This document shows positions 16,901-24,709 of a DNA stretch of 40,734 nt, piece after piece. This DNA is from Planktomarina sp. (GTDB lineage Bacteria > Pseudomonadota > Alphaproteobacteria > Rhodobacterales > Rhodobacteraceae). The notes beneath the pieces were generated by a model. That model saw only the letters and a program-made list of their open reading frames with translations. It was not told the origin of the DNA and ran no database searches. The stretch lies in contig JAHDBC010000002.1 in the NCBI GenBank assembly GCA_020630595.1, positions 1 through 40,734 on the forward strand. The letters run 5' to 3'. The position numbers and the translations under genes are program-made. Position 1 is the stretch's first letter; every line of letters starts with the position of its first letter.

Positions 16901-17401
16901 TTGACCCGGTGCGAAAATATCGATGATCCCGCCCCGAACCGCATAATCGCCGGGTTCCATGACCGTGGGCGTTTGTACAAACCCCATCCGCACCAGAAAT
17001 TCCCGCAAAGCTTTTTCATCGACCTGAGACTCGACCGCGGCCTGAAACGCAGTGGTCCGAAGAACGGACCGCGCCGGCACTTTTTGCGTGGCCGCAGGCA
17101 GGGTCGTCAGCAGCACCGTTCCGTGACCAATCCCCTGCGCCAATGTGGCAAGGACGGCCATGCGGGTCGCTGAGATATCAGAATTTGGCGACACGCGGTC
17201 ATAGGGAAGACAATCCCAACCCGGAAATTCCAACACCGTGACATCAGGCGCAAAAAACGCCAGCGCGTCGCGCATGGCCGCCAACCGTTTGGCATCGCGG
17301 GCGATGTGAACCACCTGTCCGGATTTTGCCAGTTCGGCTTTCAGCGCAAGGGCGTCAAACCCTTCGGGTGCGCCGCTTAGTGTCAGATGCTTTTGGGTCA
17401 T
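13955..17401 (-). CDS. mfd: Transcription-repair coupling factor
   Basis: Mfd is the cytosolic ATP-driven translocase that removes RNA polymerase stalled at DNA damage and recruits UvrA. The 1148 residues are full length for the family. A UvrB-like N-terminal module occupies roughly residues 10-330. The polymerase-interaction domain follows, at about 470-545. The superfamily 2 motor has Walker A GDVGFGKT (622-629) and a DEEQ box (723-726), and the C-terminal regulatory domain ends the protein. The start is the ATG at 17401, with only a weak ribosome site. A small membrane-protein gene ends 31 nt upstream on the same strand and may be co-transcribed. Confidence 0.98.
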   Translation of the reverse strand: MTQKHLTLSGAPEGFDALALKAELAKSGQVVHIARDAKRLAAMRDALAFFAPDVTVLEFPGWDCLPYDRVSPNSDISATRMAVLATLAQGIGHGTVLLTTLPAATQKVPARSVLRTTAFQAAVESQVDEKALREFLVRMGFVQTPTVMEPGDYAVRGGIIDIFAPGQTGPIRLDFFGDVLDGIRQFDPETQRTTAKLDRIELAPVSEVILDPGAITRFRQNYRIEFGAAGGDDPLYEAVSAGRKQQGMEHWLPFFHETLETLFDYVPDAAIVLDDQVEAVRMARWDGIADQYDARKTALAEKGRLDSVYKPIAPDQLYLDEPAWTTALAGHRVVKLVALPQPTGATVLDAGARIARNFAPERQNENISLFGTVAQFVMQHLGKKPVLITSFSEGARERLAALLEDEKLTETILISDMRGIKGQGLYLAVCPLEAGFETDDLYVLSEQDILGDRLIRAPRKRKRAENFLTETQSLSPGDLVVHVDHGVGRFKGLEVVTAAGAPHECLLLEYAEQSKLYLPVENIELLSRYGHDEGLLDKLGGGAWQSKKARLKERIREMAERLIRIAAERALRKAPMIDPPPGMWDAFCARFPYTETDDQLSAIEAVVDDLTAGTPMDRLVCGDVGFGKTEVAMRAAFIAAMSGLQVAVIAPTTLLARQHAKSFMERFRGFPLEVRQLSRFVGTKDANATRDGLARGTVDIVVGTHAVLAKQVRFQNLGLLIIDEEQRFGVGHKERLKELRSDIHVLTLTATPIPRTLQLSLSGVRDLSIIGTPPVDRLAIRTYVSEFDSVTIREAFLRERYRGGQSFLVVPRISDIPEMEEFLREQVPEVSFVVAHGQMAAGELDDRMNAFYDGKYDVLLATTIVESGLDIPTANTMVIHRADMFGLSQLYQIRGRVGRSKTRAFAYLTTKPRAKLTPTAEKRLRVLGSLDSLGAGFTLASQDLDIRGAGNLLGEEQSGQMRDVGYELYQQMLEDAVARIKSGELEANLDNDQWAPQINLGVSVLIPDAYVPDLDVRLGLYRRLSGLTTKVELEGFAAELIDRFGPLPKEVNTLLLVVRIKAMCRKAGIAKLDGGPKGATIQFHNDKFASPKGLVEFIEDQRGLAKVKDNKIVIRRDWAKTSDKIKGAFAIAKDLAAKVAETKKEKAG

Positions 17402-17432
17402 AGGGCGTCAGGTACGCCAGCGTCGCCGGGTG

Positions 17433-17903
17433 TCAACCGATGAACGGGGTGACAAAGAAAATTCCAACAAAAGACGCAAGGAAAAACACGATCAGGCCCA
17501 GAATCTGATTCCAGAAATTCAGCCGCCCCAAAACCTTGCCCGGATTTTCGCACCCTGTGGCGTCCAAATGCCGTGCTGCGCGACGGGCCATGAACTGGGT
17601 CCACAGCCATGGCAAGACCAAGAACAACCCGGCAAACGCGATTTCCAACTGGTACAAGCCTGCCACCATGATCAGTGTCGTGACGCCACACCACATCGCG
17701 GCAATCGCCCAGATCGGCCAGTCGGACGTATGGCGTCGCACCTGAAGTGCGATCATGGTGTCAAAATCTGCCGCTTGACCGTCACGGAACAAATCAACCG
17801 GGATCCCCATGGGCCGCAACAGGATCACGCCCCATTGAGCGACCATCAGCAGCCAGAACCACACGCTGCTAAAGGCCGAAAATTCCAGATTGTCGATGAT
17901 CAT
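17433..17903 (-). CDS. Small inner-membrane protein of unknown function
   Basis: The 156-residue protein has three to four hydrophobic segments: near residues 13-27, 68-82, 83-103, and a C-terminal one ending FFLASFVGIFFVTPFIG. Between the first two is a conserved-looking GIPVDLF patch. The N terminus (SSVWFWLLMVAQWGV) resembles Rhodobacterales membrane proteins that databases label 'component of SufBCD complex'. I know of no experimental basis for that label, and the likeness is from memory. The ATG at 17903 was chosen because the 28-residue extension upstream is basic and not membrane-like. It is the gene before mfd and is divergent from hemB across 126 nt. Confidence 0.7.
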   Translation of the reverse strand: MIIDNLEFSAFSSVWFWLLMVAQWGVILLRPMGIPVDLFRDGQAADFDTMIALQVRRHTSDWPIWAIAAMWCGVTTLIMVAGLYQLEIAFAGLFLVLPWLWTQFMARRAARHLDATGCENPGKVLGRLNFWNQILGLIVFFLASFVGIFFVTPFIG

Positions 17904-18029
17904 CGCTGCCCCGCTTTTGCGTCTATGTCCTATCCCGCATGGCGTGAATGGCAAGGGGCGACTTGGTCTTTGCAAAGCTGGGTTCATGTGTCACATATTT
18001 CTGACACGTTCCAGACGACAGAGACCCCC

Positions 18030-19034
18030 ATGCCCTATCCCCCTGTAATTGCCCCGCATCCTGTGACCCGCCTGCGTCGTTTGCGGTCTAAACCAGCGTT
18101 TCGGGATATGGTTCGGGAAAACACCCTGACCCCGGCTGATTTCATCTGGCCTGTGTTTGTTATGGATGGTGTGGATGATGAAACGCCCATTCCGTCCATG
18201 CCGGGCGTGTCGCGCCACACCGTTGATCGGTTGCCGGATTTGGCCAAACAGGCCTGGGCTTTGGGCATTCCAGCGATTTGCCTTTTTCCCTATACCGATC
18301 CATCGCTAAAAACCGAAGACTGCGCCGAAGCGTGGAACCCCGACAATCTGTCCAACCGTGCAACACGGGCGATCAAGGATGCGGTACCAGACATCGCGAT
18401 CATGACGGATATTGCGCTGGATCCTTACAACATCAACGGGCACGACGGGTTTGTCGAAAATGGCGTGATCGTTAACGACCGCACCGTCGAAGCATTGGTC
18501 AAAATGGGCAAGGCACAGGCGGAAGCCGGTGCTGATATCCTTGGCCCGTCTGATATGATGGATGGCCGAATTGGCGCGCTGCGCGCGATGTTGGAATCCG
18601 AAGGACACACCAACGTGACGATTCTGTCGTATGCCGCCAAATATTCCAGTGCGTTTTATGGGCCATTCCGCGACGCTGTTGGCGCAAGCGGGGCGCTGAC
18701 GGGGGACAAGAACACCTATCAAATGGATCCCGCCAACAGCGACGAAGCCCTGCGGTTGATCCAGCGCGATCTTCAGGAAGGCGCTGATATGGTGATGGTG
18801 AAGCCCGGCATGGCGTATTTGGATATCTGCCAACGCGTGAAATCGGAATTTTCGGTCCCGACTTTTGCGTATCAAGTATCTGGCGAATACGCGATGCTGC
18901 AAGCTGCCGCCGCAAACGGGTGGCTGGACGGTGACAAGGTCATGCTGGAAAGTCTGATGGCGTTCAAACGTGCCGGATGCGACGGAATTCTAACCTATTT
19001 TGCGCCAAGGGCTGCGCGTTTGCTGGGTGCGTAA
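18030..19034 (+). CDS. hemB: Delta-aminolevulinic acid dehydratase (porphobilinogen synthase)
   Basis: HemB joins two 5-aminolevulinate molecules into porphobilinogen in heme, bacteriochlorophyll and B12 synthesis. The 334-residue protein has the two Schiff-base lysines, Lys204 in SYAAKYSS and Lys258 in MVKPGMAY. The metal site of zinc-type enzymes (DVCLCPYTSHGHCG-like) is here DIALDPYNINGHDG (127-140), with no cysteines. It therefore belongs to the zinc-independent class known from Rhodobacter capsulatus. The frame is open far upstream, but the ATG at 18030 is where the family begins. The ribosome site is weak. Confidence 0.97.
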   Translation: MPYPPVIAPHPVTRLRRLRSKPAFRDMVRENTLTPADFIWPVFVMDGVDDETPIPSMPGVSRHTVDRLPDLAKQAWALGIPAICLFPYTDPSLKTEDCAEAWNPDNLSNRATRAIKDAVPDIAIMTDIALDPYNINGHDGFVENGVIVNDRTVEALVKMGKAQAEAGADILGPSDMMDGRIGALRAMLESEGHTNVTILSYAAKYSSAFYGPFRDAVGASGALTGDKNTYQMDPANSDEALRLIQRDLQEGADMVMVKPGMAYLDICQRVKSEFSVPTFAYQVSGEYAMLQAAAANGWLDGDKVMLESLMAFKRAGCDGILTYFAPRAARLLGA

Positions 19035-19116
19035 CCTTTTTGGTGACTGCGCCTGCTGCGGGCGTTAGACTGCGTGCATCAGACCGGGACCAACCGGCAC
19101 ACGACAGGCGATAGTG

Positions 19117-19674
19117 ATGACTTTGATAAACAGACGGGCATTTGCCCTTGGGGCGGTCGGCTTTGGGGCTTTGGGTGCTTGCGCAAATGGCGTTGGCAGC
19201 AATGGTGCGGCAAAGATTGATGCCCGGGTTGACGTGACATTGGCAGAAATGCTGCGGCGTTACCCCGGCACTCAGAATTTGGTAGATAATGCAAATGGCA
19301 TGTTGGTCATGCCCTTGATCACCGAAGTTGGGTTTGGCTTTGGCGGTGGATACGGACGCGGGGCGCTGCGCATTGGGCGCACCACGGTCGATTACTATTC
19401 GTCCACATCAGCCAGCACTGGGCTGCAGATCGGCGCATCGCAGTATTCCAGCGTCCTGTTTTTCATGACACAGGATGCGCTTCAGGATTTCCGACGGTCT
19501 GATGGATGGGCCGCAAGCGCAAACATTGAATATGCGATTTCGTCCCAAGGGGATGAATTGAAAGCCGAAACCACAACATCACTGGCCCCCGTGATTGCCG
19601 TTGTGTTTGGTCAGGCCGGGTTCCGCGTTGGGGCGACCCTGGAAGGCATCAAATATTCCAGGATCATCCCCTAG
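19117..19674 (+). CDS. SYLF (Ysc84-like) domain lipoprotein
   Basis: This is a 185-residue putative lipoprotein. The N terminus has a twin arginine (INRRAFALG), a short hydrophobic stretch, and the lipobox LGAC with Cys22, so it is likely exported (perhaps by Tat) and lipid-anchored. The rest matches the SYLF/Ysc84 domain: LVDNANGMLVMPLITEVGFG, a Gly-rich GGGYGRGAL segment, and a C-terminal AEATTSLAP-like and GATLEGIK region. The domain binds lipids in eukaryotes; its bacterial role is not defined. I preferred the ATG at 19117 to a GTG one codon earlier. It follows hemB by 82 nt and is convergent with the next gene, 4 nt away. Confidence 0.88.
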   Translation: MTLINRRAFALGAVGFGALGACANGVGSNGAAKIDARVDVTLAEMLRRYPGTQNLVDNANGMLVMPLITEVGFGFGGGYGRGALRIGRTTVDYYSSTSASTGLQIGASQYSSVLFFMTQDALQDFRRSDGWAASANIEYAISSQGDELKAETTTSLAPVIAVVFGQAGFRVGATLEGIKYSRIIP

Positions 19675-19678
19675 CGCA

Positions 19679-20551
19679 TCAAGACAAAGCGCGCAGGCGG
19701 CGGATCAGGCTGGAGGTATCCCAGCGCCCGCCGCCAAGGTTCTGCACATCTTTGTAAAACTGATCGACCATCGCCGTGACAGGCAGGCTTGCCCCATTTT
19801 CATCGGCCGTCGACAGGCAAATCCCCAGATCCTTGCGCATCCAGTCGACTGCGAAACCGAAATCATAGGTATCGTCCACCATGGTTTCTGTGCGGTTCGA
19901 CATTTGCCACGATCCTGCTGCGCCTTGGGAAATGACTTCGACCACGTCTTTGCCGTTCAATCCGGCCTTTTCGGCAAAGTGCAGCCCTTCTGACAATCCC
20001 TGCAATAGCCCGGCAATGCAAATCTGGTTGACCATCTTTGTCAGTTGACCGGCCCCGCTGTCCCCCATGCGGCGACATGCCTTGGCATAAATTGCCATAA
20101 TGGGTTCGGCCTTTTCATAAATGTCTGCATCCCCGCCGCACATGATTCCTAATTGCGCGTTTTCGGCACCCGCCTGCCCGCCAGAAACGGGTGCGTCTAC
20201 GAAACCGATGCCCTTGTCTGCGGCAGCCTGATGAAGTTCACGCGTCACTTTTGCGGATACCGTGGTGTGATCGACAAAGGTTGAACCCGGCTGCATGGAT
20301 GCAAATGCCCCGTCGTCGCCAAGACACACCGACCGAAGATCGTCATCGTTGCCGACGCAAGCCATCACGAAATCAGACCCTTTGGCTGCTTCGGCTGGTG
20401 TGACGCCATGATGGCCGCCAAAGGTGTCGACCCAAGCCTGTGCCTTGGCGGTTGTTCGGTTGTAGACAGTGACGTCATGACCTGCCTTTTGCAGATGTCC
20501 GGCCATCGGAAAGCCCATGACGCCAAGTCCAAGAAAGCTAAGTTTCGCCAT
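19679..20551 (-). CDS. Beta-hydroxyacid dehydrogenase (3-hydroxyisobutyrate / tartronate-semialdehyde type)
   Basis: The 290-residue NAD(P)-dependent enzyme of the 6-phosphogluconate dehydrogenase superfamily has the Rossmann motif GLGVMGFPMAGHL (8-20). Substrate motif DAPVSGGQAGAENAQL starts at 119, and the catalytic Lys172 sits in LTKMVNQ. It oxidises a short beta-hydroxyacid, or reduces a semialdehyde, in the cytosol. The family covers MmsB, GarR and GLYR-type enzymes, and sequence alone does not separate them here. It is monocistronic between two rightward genes and divergent from the acylase gene. Confident at family level only. Confidence 0.9.
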   Translation of the reverse strand: MAKLSFLGLGVMGFPMAGHLQKAGHDVTVYNRTTAKAQAWVDTFGGHHGVTPAEAAKGSDFVMACVGNDDDLRSVCLGDDGAFASMQPGSTFVDHTTVSAKVTRELHQAAADKGIGFVDAPVSGGQAGAENAQLGIMCGGDADIYEKAEPIMAIYAKACRRMGDSGAGQLTKMVNQICIAGLLQGLSEGLHFAEKAGLNGKDVVEVISQGAAGSWQMSNRTETMVDDTYDFGFAVDWMRKDLGICLSTADENGASLPVTAMVDQFYKDVQNLGGGRWDTSSLIRRLRALS

Positions 20552-20632
20552 TGGGTTTACCCTTCTGCAGTTTCACGTTTATCTGGGTGCAACCTATCGT
20601 TTGAAGCCTTCACGTCAATCAAAGGACCATCC

Positions 20633-23146
20633 ATGGAAAGACTGTTTGTTTGGTTGTTGCGACTGACCATTGGCACGCTGGTGCTGGGTGCCGTGGTTTT
20701 GGGCTTGCTGTATGTTTTTCTGTCGCGGTCCATCCCGGATTATGACGCGGAACTGGAATTTGCGACACTGCCTGCCGACGTGGAAATCATCCGCAATACG
20801 GCAAATGTGCCGCATGTGTTTGGCCAAACGGATGCCGCCACGTTTTTCGGGTTGGGATACGCCCATGCCCAAGACCGGTTGTGGCAGATGACCATGTTAC
20901 GGCGCACCGCACAGGGCCGCCTGTCAGAGGTGTTTGGTACAGAAACCTTGCCCATCGATCTGTTGATCCGGCGCTTGGATATCTACACGCTGTCGCGCCA
21001 ATCGGTGGGTGCGTTGCGGCCTGACACCCGGTCGATGTTGCAAGCCTATGCGGACGGTGTGAACGCGCGCATCGCGGAAATCAATTCCGAAGCGTTGGGG
21101 CGTGGTGCGCCGGAATTCTTTCTGTTTTCCAATGCCATCGCACCATGGCAACCCGCCGACAGTGTGGCAGTGATCAAATTGATGGGGCTGCAACTGTCCG
21201 GGCATCTGGAAGAAGAAGTCATTCGTGCGCGAACCTCTTTGATAATTGAAAATGACAGGCTGCGGGATATCCTGCCGTCTGCCCCCGGTGAAGGCGTGTT
21301 GGATTTGCCGGAATATGCGGCACTGTTTCCGGGCATGGATGGGCAAGAAACGCGTTTTGCATCTGTTGAACCCCATGCCCTATCCCCGTTCAAACAACGG
21401 GGGTTGGCCGGTGCGTCGAACGCATGGGCGGCCGCACAATCACGCAGCGCCCGGTCGGGTACTCTTCTGGCCAATGATCCGCATCTGGGGCTGACTGCGC
21501 CTGCAATCTGGTATCTGGCGCGGCTTGAACTTGAAACCGGCGGCGTCATCGGCGGGACGATCCCCGGGTTGCCCGTCGTCTTGGTGGGGCGTTCCGATGT
21601 GTTGGGTTGGGGGCTGACCAGTTCTTATGTCGATGATCAAGATGTGCTGATCGAAAAGCTGAACCCAGAAAACCCAAAAGAATATTTGACGCCAAATGGT
21701 TACCGGCCGTTTCGCACACGGCAAAGCATCATTGAAATCGCGGACGCGCAACCGGTGACGCTGGAACTGACATGGACAGACAACGGTCCGGTTCTGCCCG
21801 GCAGCCACTACGATCTTGATGCCGTCACGCCAGATGGTCACGTGGCAGCGTTGTCTTGGACCCTGCTGTCAGGGCAGGACACATCCGTCGAAGCGGGAAT
21901 GGATTTGATGCGGTCGCGCAGCATCGAAGAAGGCTTGCAGGCAACGCAAACCTATGTGGCGCCGGCCCAGAACCTGACATTGGTTGATCAAGACAGCATC
22001 GCGCTAAAGGTGATTGGCGCCTTGCCCAATCGCCATCCGCAGCACCAATCCCGGGGGCGCATGCCTGCGCCCGGCTGGATCGCAGAAAACAGATGGCAAG
22101 GCATCTTTGATCCTGAGGTCAATCCCAGCTCCATAGATCCGGTTGGTGGGATCCTTGGAAACACCAACAACAAACCGGTCAGCCGCGCATTTCCTGAACA
22201 TCTGTCTTACGTTTGGGGGGATACCCAGCGGATTCAGCGGTGGGCCCGGTTGATGCAGAACAGGCGTGTTCACACCCGCGACAGCTTTATCGAAGCGCAA
22301 CTTGATACCGTTTCCCCGACCGCGCGGACTTTGCTGCCTTTGATTGGCGCCGATTTGTGGTTTCAGACAGAAGCGGCCGAACCGGGCACACTGGCGGAAC
22401 GGCGTCAGAATGCGCTGAACCTATTGGCGAACTGGAATGGCGAAATGAGCGAACATTTGCCGGAACCGCTGATCTATGCCGCGTGGGTTCGGGCGCTTCA
22501 GATTCGGATGATCCAGGATGAACTGGGTCCCTTGGTCGAAGAGTATCCGCATCTTGAACCCCTGCTGATTGAACGCGCGTTTCGCAACGTGGATGGGGCC
22601 GCAAAATGGTGCGATGTACTGCAATCCGCCCCCGTCGAAACCTGTGCAGATATGGCGCGGGTGGCTTTGGATGACGCGCTGATCACCCTTTCAGAACGTT
22701 ATGGCAATGACGTGGCTGCCTTGCGGTGGGGGGATGCCCATGAAGCCACCCATGATCATCCCGTTCTGGGCAAGGTTCCGGTGCTGAAATGGTTTGTGAA
22801 CATTCGCCAATCGACATCGGGTGGTGACAACACGCTGTTGCGTGGCCGCACGATCGGCACAGGCCCCAACCCGTTTTTGAACGTGCATGCAGCAGGGTAT
22901 CGGGGCGTTTATGACTTTGCCGACCCGGACAGTTCGGTGTTTGTCATTTCGACCGGTCAATCCGGGCATCCGCTGTCGCGGTATTATGACGATCTGGGCG
23001 AACTTTGGCGGCGGGGGGAATATATTCCGATGTCCCTTGATCCGGAATTGGCCCGGGCGGGCGGGGTTGGGATTACACGATTGTCCCCTGCCCGATCTGG
23101 CGGAACCGCTGCAACTGACGCTCGGTCCACTCAACCTGCACAGTGA
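20633..23146 (+). CDS. Penicillin-acylase-family Ntn hydrolase (possible acyl-homoserine-lactone acylase)
   Basis: This is an 837-residue precursor of a self-cleaving N-terminal-nucleophile amidohydrolase. An N-terminal hydrophobic segment (residues 8-30) exports or anchors it to the periplasm. The alpha-chain region precedes GASNAW, where Ser262 would become the N-terminal nucleophile of the beta chain. Further landmarks are NTNNKPV-type and GGDNTLLRGR motifs near residues 525 and 730. The family cleaves beta-lactam side chains, AHL signals or other amides; the natural substrate is unknown. ATG 20633 follows AAAGGACC. The C terminus runs 74 bp into the opposite strand of hflX, so its last ~20 residues (after ITRLSP) may be an extension. 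Confidence 0.9.
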   Translation: MERLFVWLLRLTIGTLVLGAVVLGLLYVFLSRSIPDYDAELEFATLPADVEIIRNTANVPHVFGQTDAATFFGLGYAHAQDRLWQMTMLRRTAQGRLSEVFGTETLPIDLLIRRLDIYTLSRQSVGALRPDTRSMLQAYADGVNARIAEINSEALGRGAPEFFLFSNAIAPWQPADSVAVIKLMGLQLSGHLEEEVIRARTSLIIENDRLRDILPSAPGEGVLDLPEYAALFPGMDGQETRFASVEPHALSPFKQRGLAGASNAWAAAQSRSARSGTLLANDPHLGLTAPAIWYLARLELETGGVIGGTIPGLPVVLVGRSDVLGWGLTSSYVDDQDVLIEKLNPENPKEYLTPNGYRPFRTRQSIIEIADAQPVTLELTWTDNGPVLPGSHYDLDAVTPDGHVAALSWTLLSGQDTSVEAGMDLMRSRSIEEGLQATQTYVAPAQNLTLVDQDSIALKVIGALPNRHPQHQSRGRMPAPGWIAENRWQGIFDPEVNPSSIDPVGGILGNTNNKPVSRAFPEHLSYVWGDTQRIQRWARLMQNRRVHTRDSFIEAQLDTVSPTARTLLPLIGADLWFQTEAAEPGTLAERRQNALNLLANWNGEMSEHLPEPLIYAAWVRALQIRMIQDELGPLVEEYPHLEPLLIERAFRNVDGAAKWCDVLQSAPVETCADMARVALDDALITLSERYGNDVAALRWGDAHEATHDHPVLGKVPVLKWFVNIRQSTSGGDNTLLRGRTIGTGPNPFLNVHAAGYRGVYDFADPDSSVFVISTGQSGHPLSRYYDDLGELWRRGEYIPMSLDPELARAGGVGITRLSPARSGGTAATDARSTQPAQ

Positions 23147-24365
23147 TACCGTCTTCGGTCTGGCGTTCGTTCAGCACAACGCCCTGATCGTAAAGCCACG
23201 CGCGCGCCTTGCCATCCGCAAATGCCAGTTCGATCTGGCTTTTGCGCTTTTGGGCCGTCACCAAACGGGCCACGTCCGCCAAGAAAGAATCCAACCCTTC
23301 GCCCGTTAGCGCCGATGTCAGGTGCACGTCCTTGCGCCGTGATGCCGCGTTTTGGGCGGAGGCGTGGCCGTCGGCGTCCAGCTGATCCGCCTTGTTCCAC
23401 ATTTCCAATCGGGGGGTGTCTTCGTCGATGCCCAGTCCATCCAGAATCTGTTCCACATCTTCACGCTGAATTTCCGTTTCCGGATGGGAAATGTCGCGCA
23501 CATGCACGATCAGGTCTGCGGCGGTGACCTCTTCCAATGTGGCGCGAAAGGATGCGACCAATTCTGTCGGCAGATCACTGATGAACCCAACCGTGTCAGA
23601 CAAGATCACGTCAGTGCCATCGGGCAATGTCACGGCCCGCATGGTCGGATCCAGCGTGGCAAACAGCATGTCTTTTGCAAACACATCTGCCCCGGTCATT
23701 CTGTTGAACAGCGTGGATTTGCCCGCATTCGTGTAGCCCACAAGCGCTACAATCGGATACGGCACCTTGGCTCGGGCGGATCGGTGCAGTTCGCGGGTCT
23801 TCACGACCTTTGACAATTGGCGGCGCAACCGGGTCAGCTGTTCGTCGATGGCGCGCCGGTCTGCTTCGATCTGGGTTTCGCCGGGACCGCCCACAAACCC
23901 AAGTCCACCGCGCTGCCGTTCCAAGTGGGTCCACGCACGCACCAGCCGTGTACGCTGATAGCTGAGCGCGGCCATTTCCACTTGCAACACGCCTTCTCTG
24001 GTGCGGGCGCGATCCGAAAAGATTTCCAGGATCAAACCCGTCCGGTCCAGAAGTTTCGTGTTCCATGCCTTTTCCAGATTGCGCTGCTGCACAGGGGTGA
24101 CCGGACCGTCAATCAACACAAGATCGATATGATCCTGTTCGAACTGTTCGCCCAATTCCTTGATCTTTCCGGACCCGAACAAACTGCCTGCCTGCGCTTT
24201 TGGCAGGCGCACAACATCGCCGCCCACAACATCAAGTTCTGGCAACGCATGCGCCAGCGCAACAGCTTCGGCCAGCCCATCCTGGGCGGACCGTCTGTTT
24301 TGCGCTGCTTTGATATCCGGGTGGATCACATAGGCACGGGTGGTGCCAAGCTCTCTGTCGCCCAT
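23073..24365 (-). CDS. hflX: Ribosome-associated GTPase HflX
   Basis: HflX is a GTPase that binds the 50S subunit and splits stalled ribosomes. The 430 residues comprise the N-terminal HflX domain (SLFGSGKIKEL at 61-71, then DRTGLILEIF and the GGPGETQIEADRR linker near 159-171), followed by the G domain: GYTNAGKS (210-217), DTVG (257-260) and NKAD near 325. It starts 6 nt after hfq, the classic hfq-hflX pair, with AGGG before the ATG. Its last 24 codons overlap the acylase gene on the other strand. The sequence is otherwise canonical. Confidence 0.97.
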   Translation of the reverse strand: MGDRELGTTRAYVIHPDIKAAQNRRSAQDGLAEAVALAHALPELDVVGGDVVRLPKAQAGSLFGSGKIKELGEQFEQDHIDLVLIDGPVTPVQQRNLEKAWNTKLLDRTGLILEIFSDRARTREGVLQVEMAALSYQRTRLVRAWTHLERQRGGLGFVGGPGETQIEADRRAIDEQLTRLRRQLSKVVKTRELHRSARAKVPYPIVALVGYTNAGKSTLFNRMTGADVFAKDMLFATLDPTMRAVTLPDGTDVILSDTVGFISDLPTELVASFRATLEEVTAADLIVHVRDISHPETEIQREDVEQILDGLGIDEDTPRLEMWNKADQLDADGHASAQNAASRRKDVHLTSALTGEGLDSFLADVARLVTAQKRKSQIELAFADGKARAWLYDQGVVLNERQTEDGITVQVEWTERQLQRFRQIGQGTIV

Positions 24366-24371
24366 GAAACC

Positions 24372-24605
24372 CTATTCTTCGCCGTCGTACAGGCTGATGG
24401 GTTGGGCAGGCATGATTGTTGACATCGCGCTTTTGTAAACCAGCTGCGATTGGCCATCACGGCGCAGCAATACGCAAAAGTTATCAAACCATGTGATGAC
24501 GCCCTGAAGCTTCACCCCGTTGATCAAAAAGATCGTGACGGGAATTTTGGTTTTGCGAACGTGGTTGAGAAATGCATCTTGGAGGTTCTGTTTGTCAGAA
24601 GCCAT
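24372..24605 (-). CDS. hfq: RNA chaperone Hfq
   Basis: Hfq is the hexameric Sm-like chaperone that pairs small RNAs with mRNAs. The 77-residue product starts [18 protein letters not shown]. It carries the Sm1 segment [18 protein letters not shown] with the conserved Phe in FDNF, and the Sm2 core [10 protein letters not shown]. Its C-terminal tail is short, as is usual in alphaproteobacteria. The ATG at 24605 has an AAAGGACG site; an in-frame extension to 24641 is not homologous. A promoter at 24661-24689 and a 5' hairpin can be seen upstream. It is followed by hflX. The trk genes lie upstream on the same strand without an obvious terminator, so read-through is possible. Confidence 0.98.
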   Translation of the reverse strand: MASDKQNLQDAFLNHVRKTKIPVTIFLINGVKLQGVITWFDNFCVLLRRDGQSQLVYKSAMSTIMPAQPISLYDGEE

Positions 24606-24630
24606 TTTGGGGTCGTCCTTTAGATCGTGT

Positions 24631-24653
24631 TCGGGACACACACACTTTCCCGA
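24631..24653 (-). promoter_or_regulatory. 5' hairpin of the hfq mRNA
   Basis: A perfect stem TCGGGA/TCCCGA with an 11-nt CA-rich loop starts almost exactly at the predicted transcription start (about 24654). A stem at the extreme 5' end could protect the mRNA or serve autoregulation. The role is inferred. Confidence 0.5.
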
Positions 24654-24660
24654 GTGCTAA

Positions 24661-24689
24661 TTATGGGGCGTTGTTATCTGATTTTCCAC
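24661..24689 (-). promoter_or_regulatory. Predicted hfq promoter
   Basis: On the minus strand there is a -35 box TGGAAA (4 of 6), a 17-nt spacer and a -10 box CATAAT (5 of 6). This gives a start near 24654 and a leader of about 50 nt before the hfq ATG. Confidence 0.6.
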
Positions 24690-24709
24690 AAAAAAATTCG
24701 GGTCTGCGT

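Noticed and set aside
17430-18029. 200-residue N-terminal extension of hemB
   Set aside because: It is antisense to the small membrane protein gene, and HemB homology begins at 18030.
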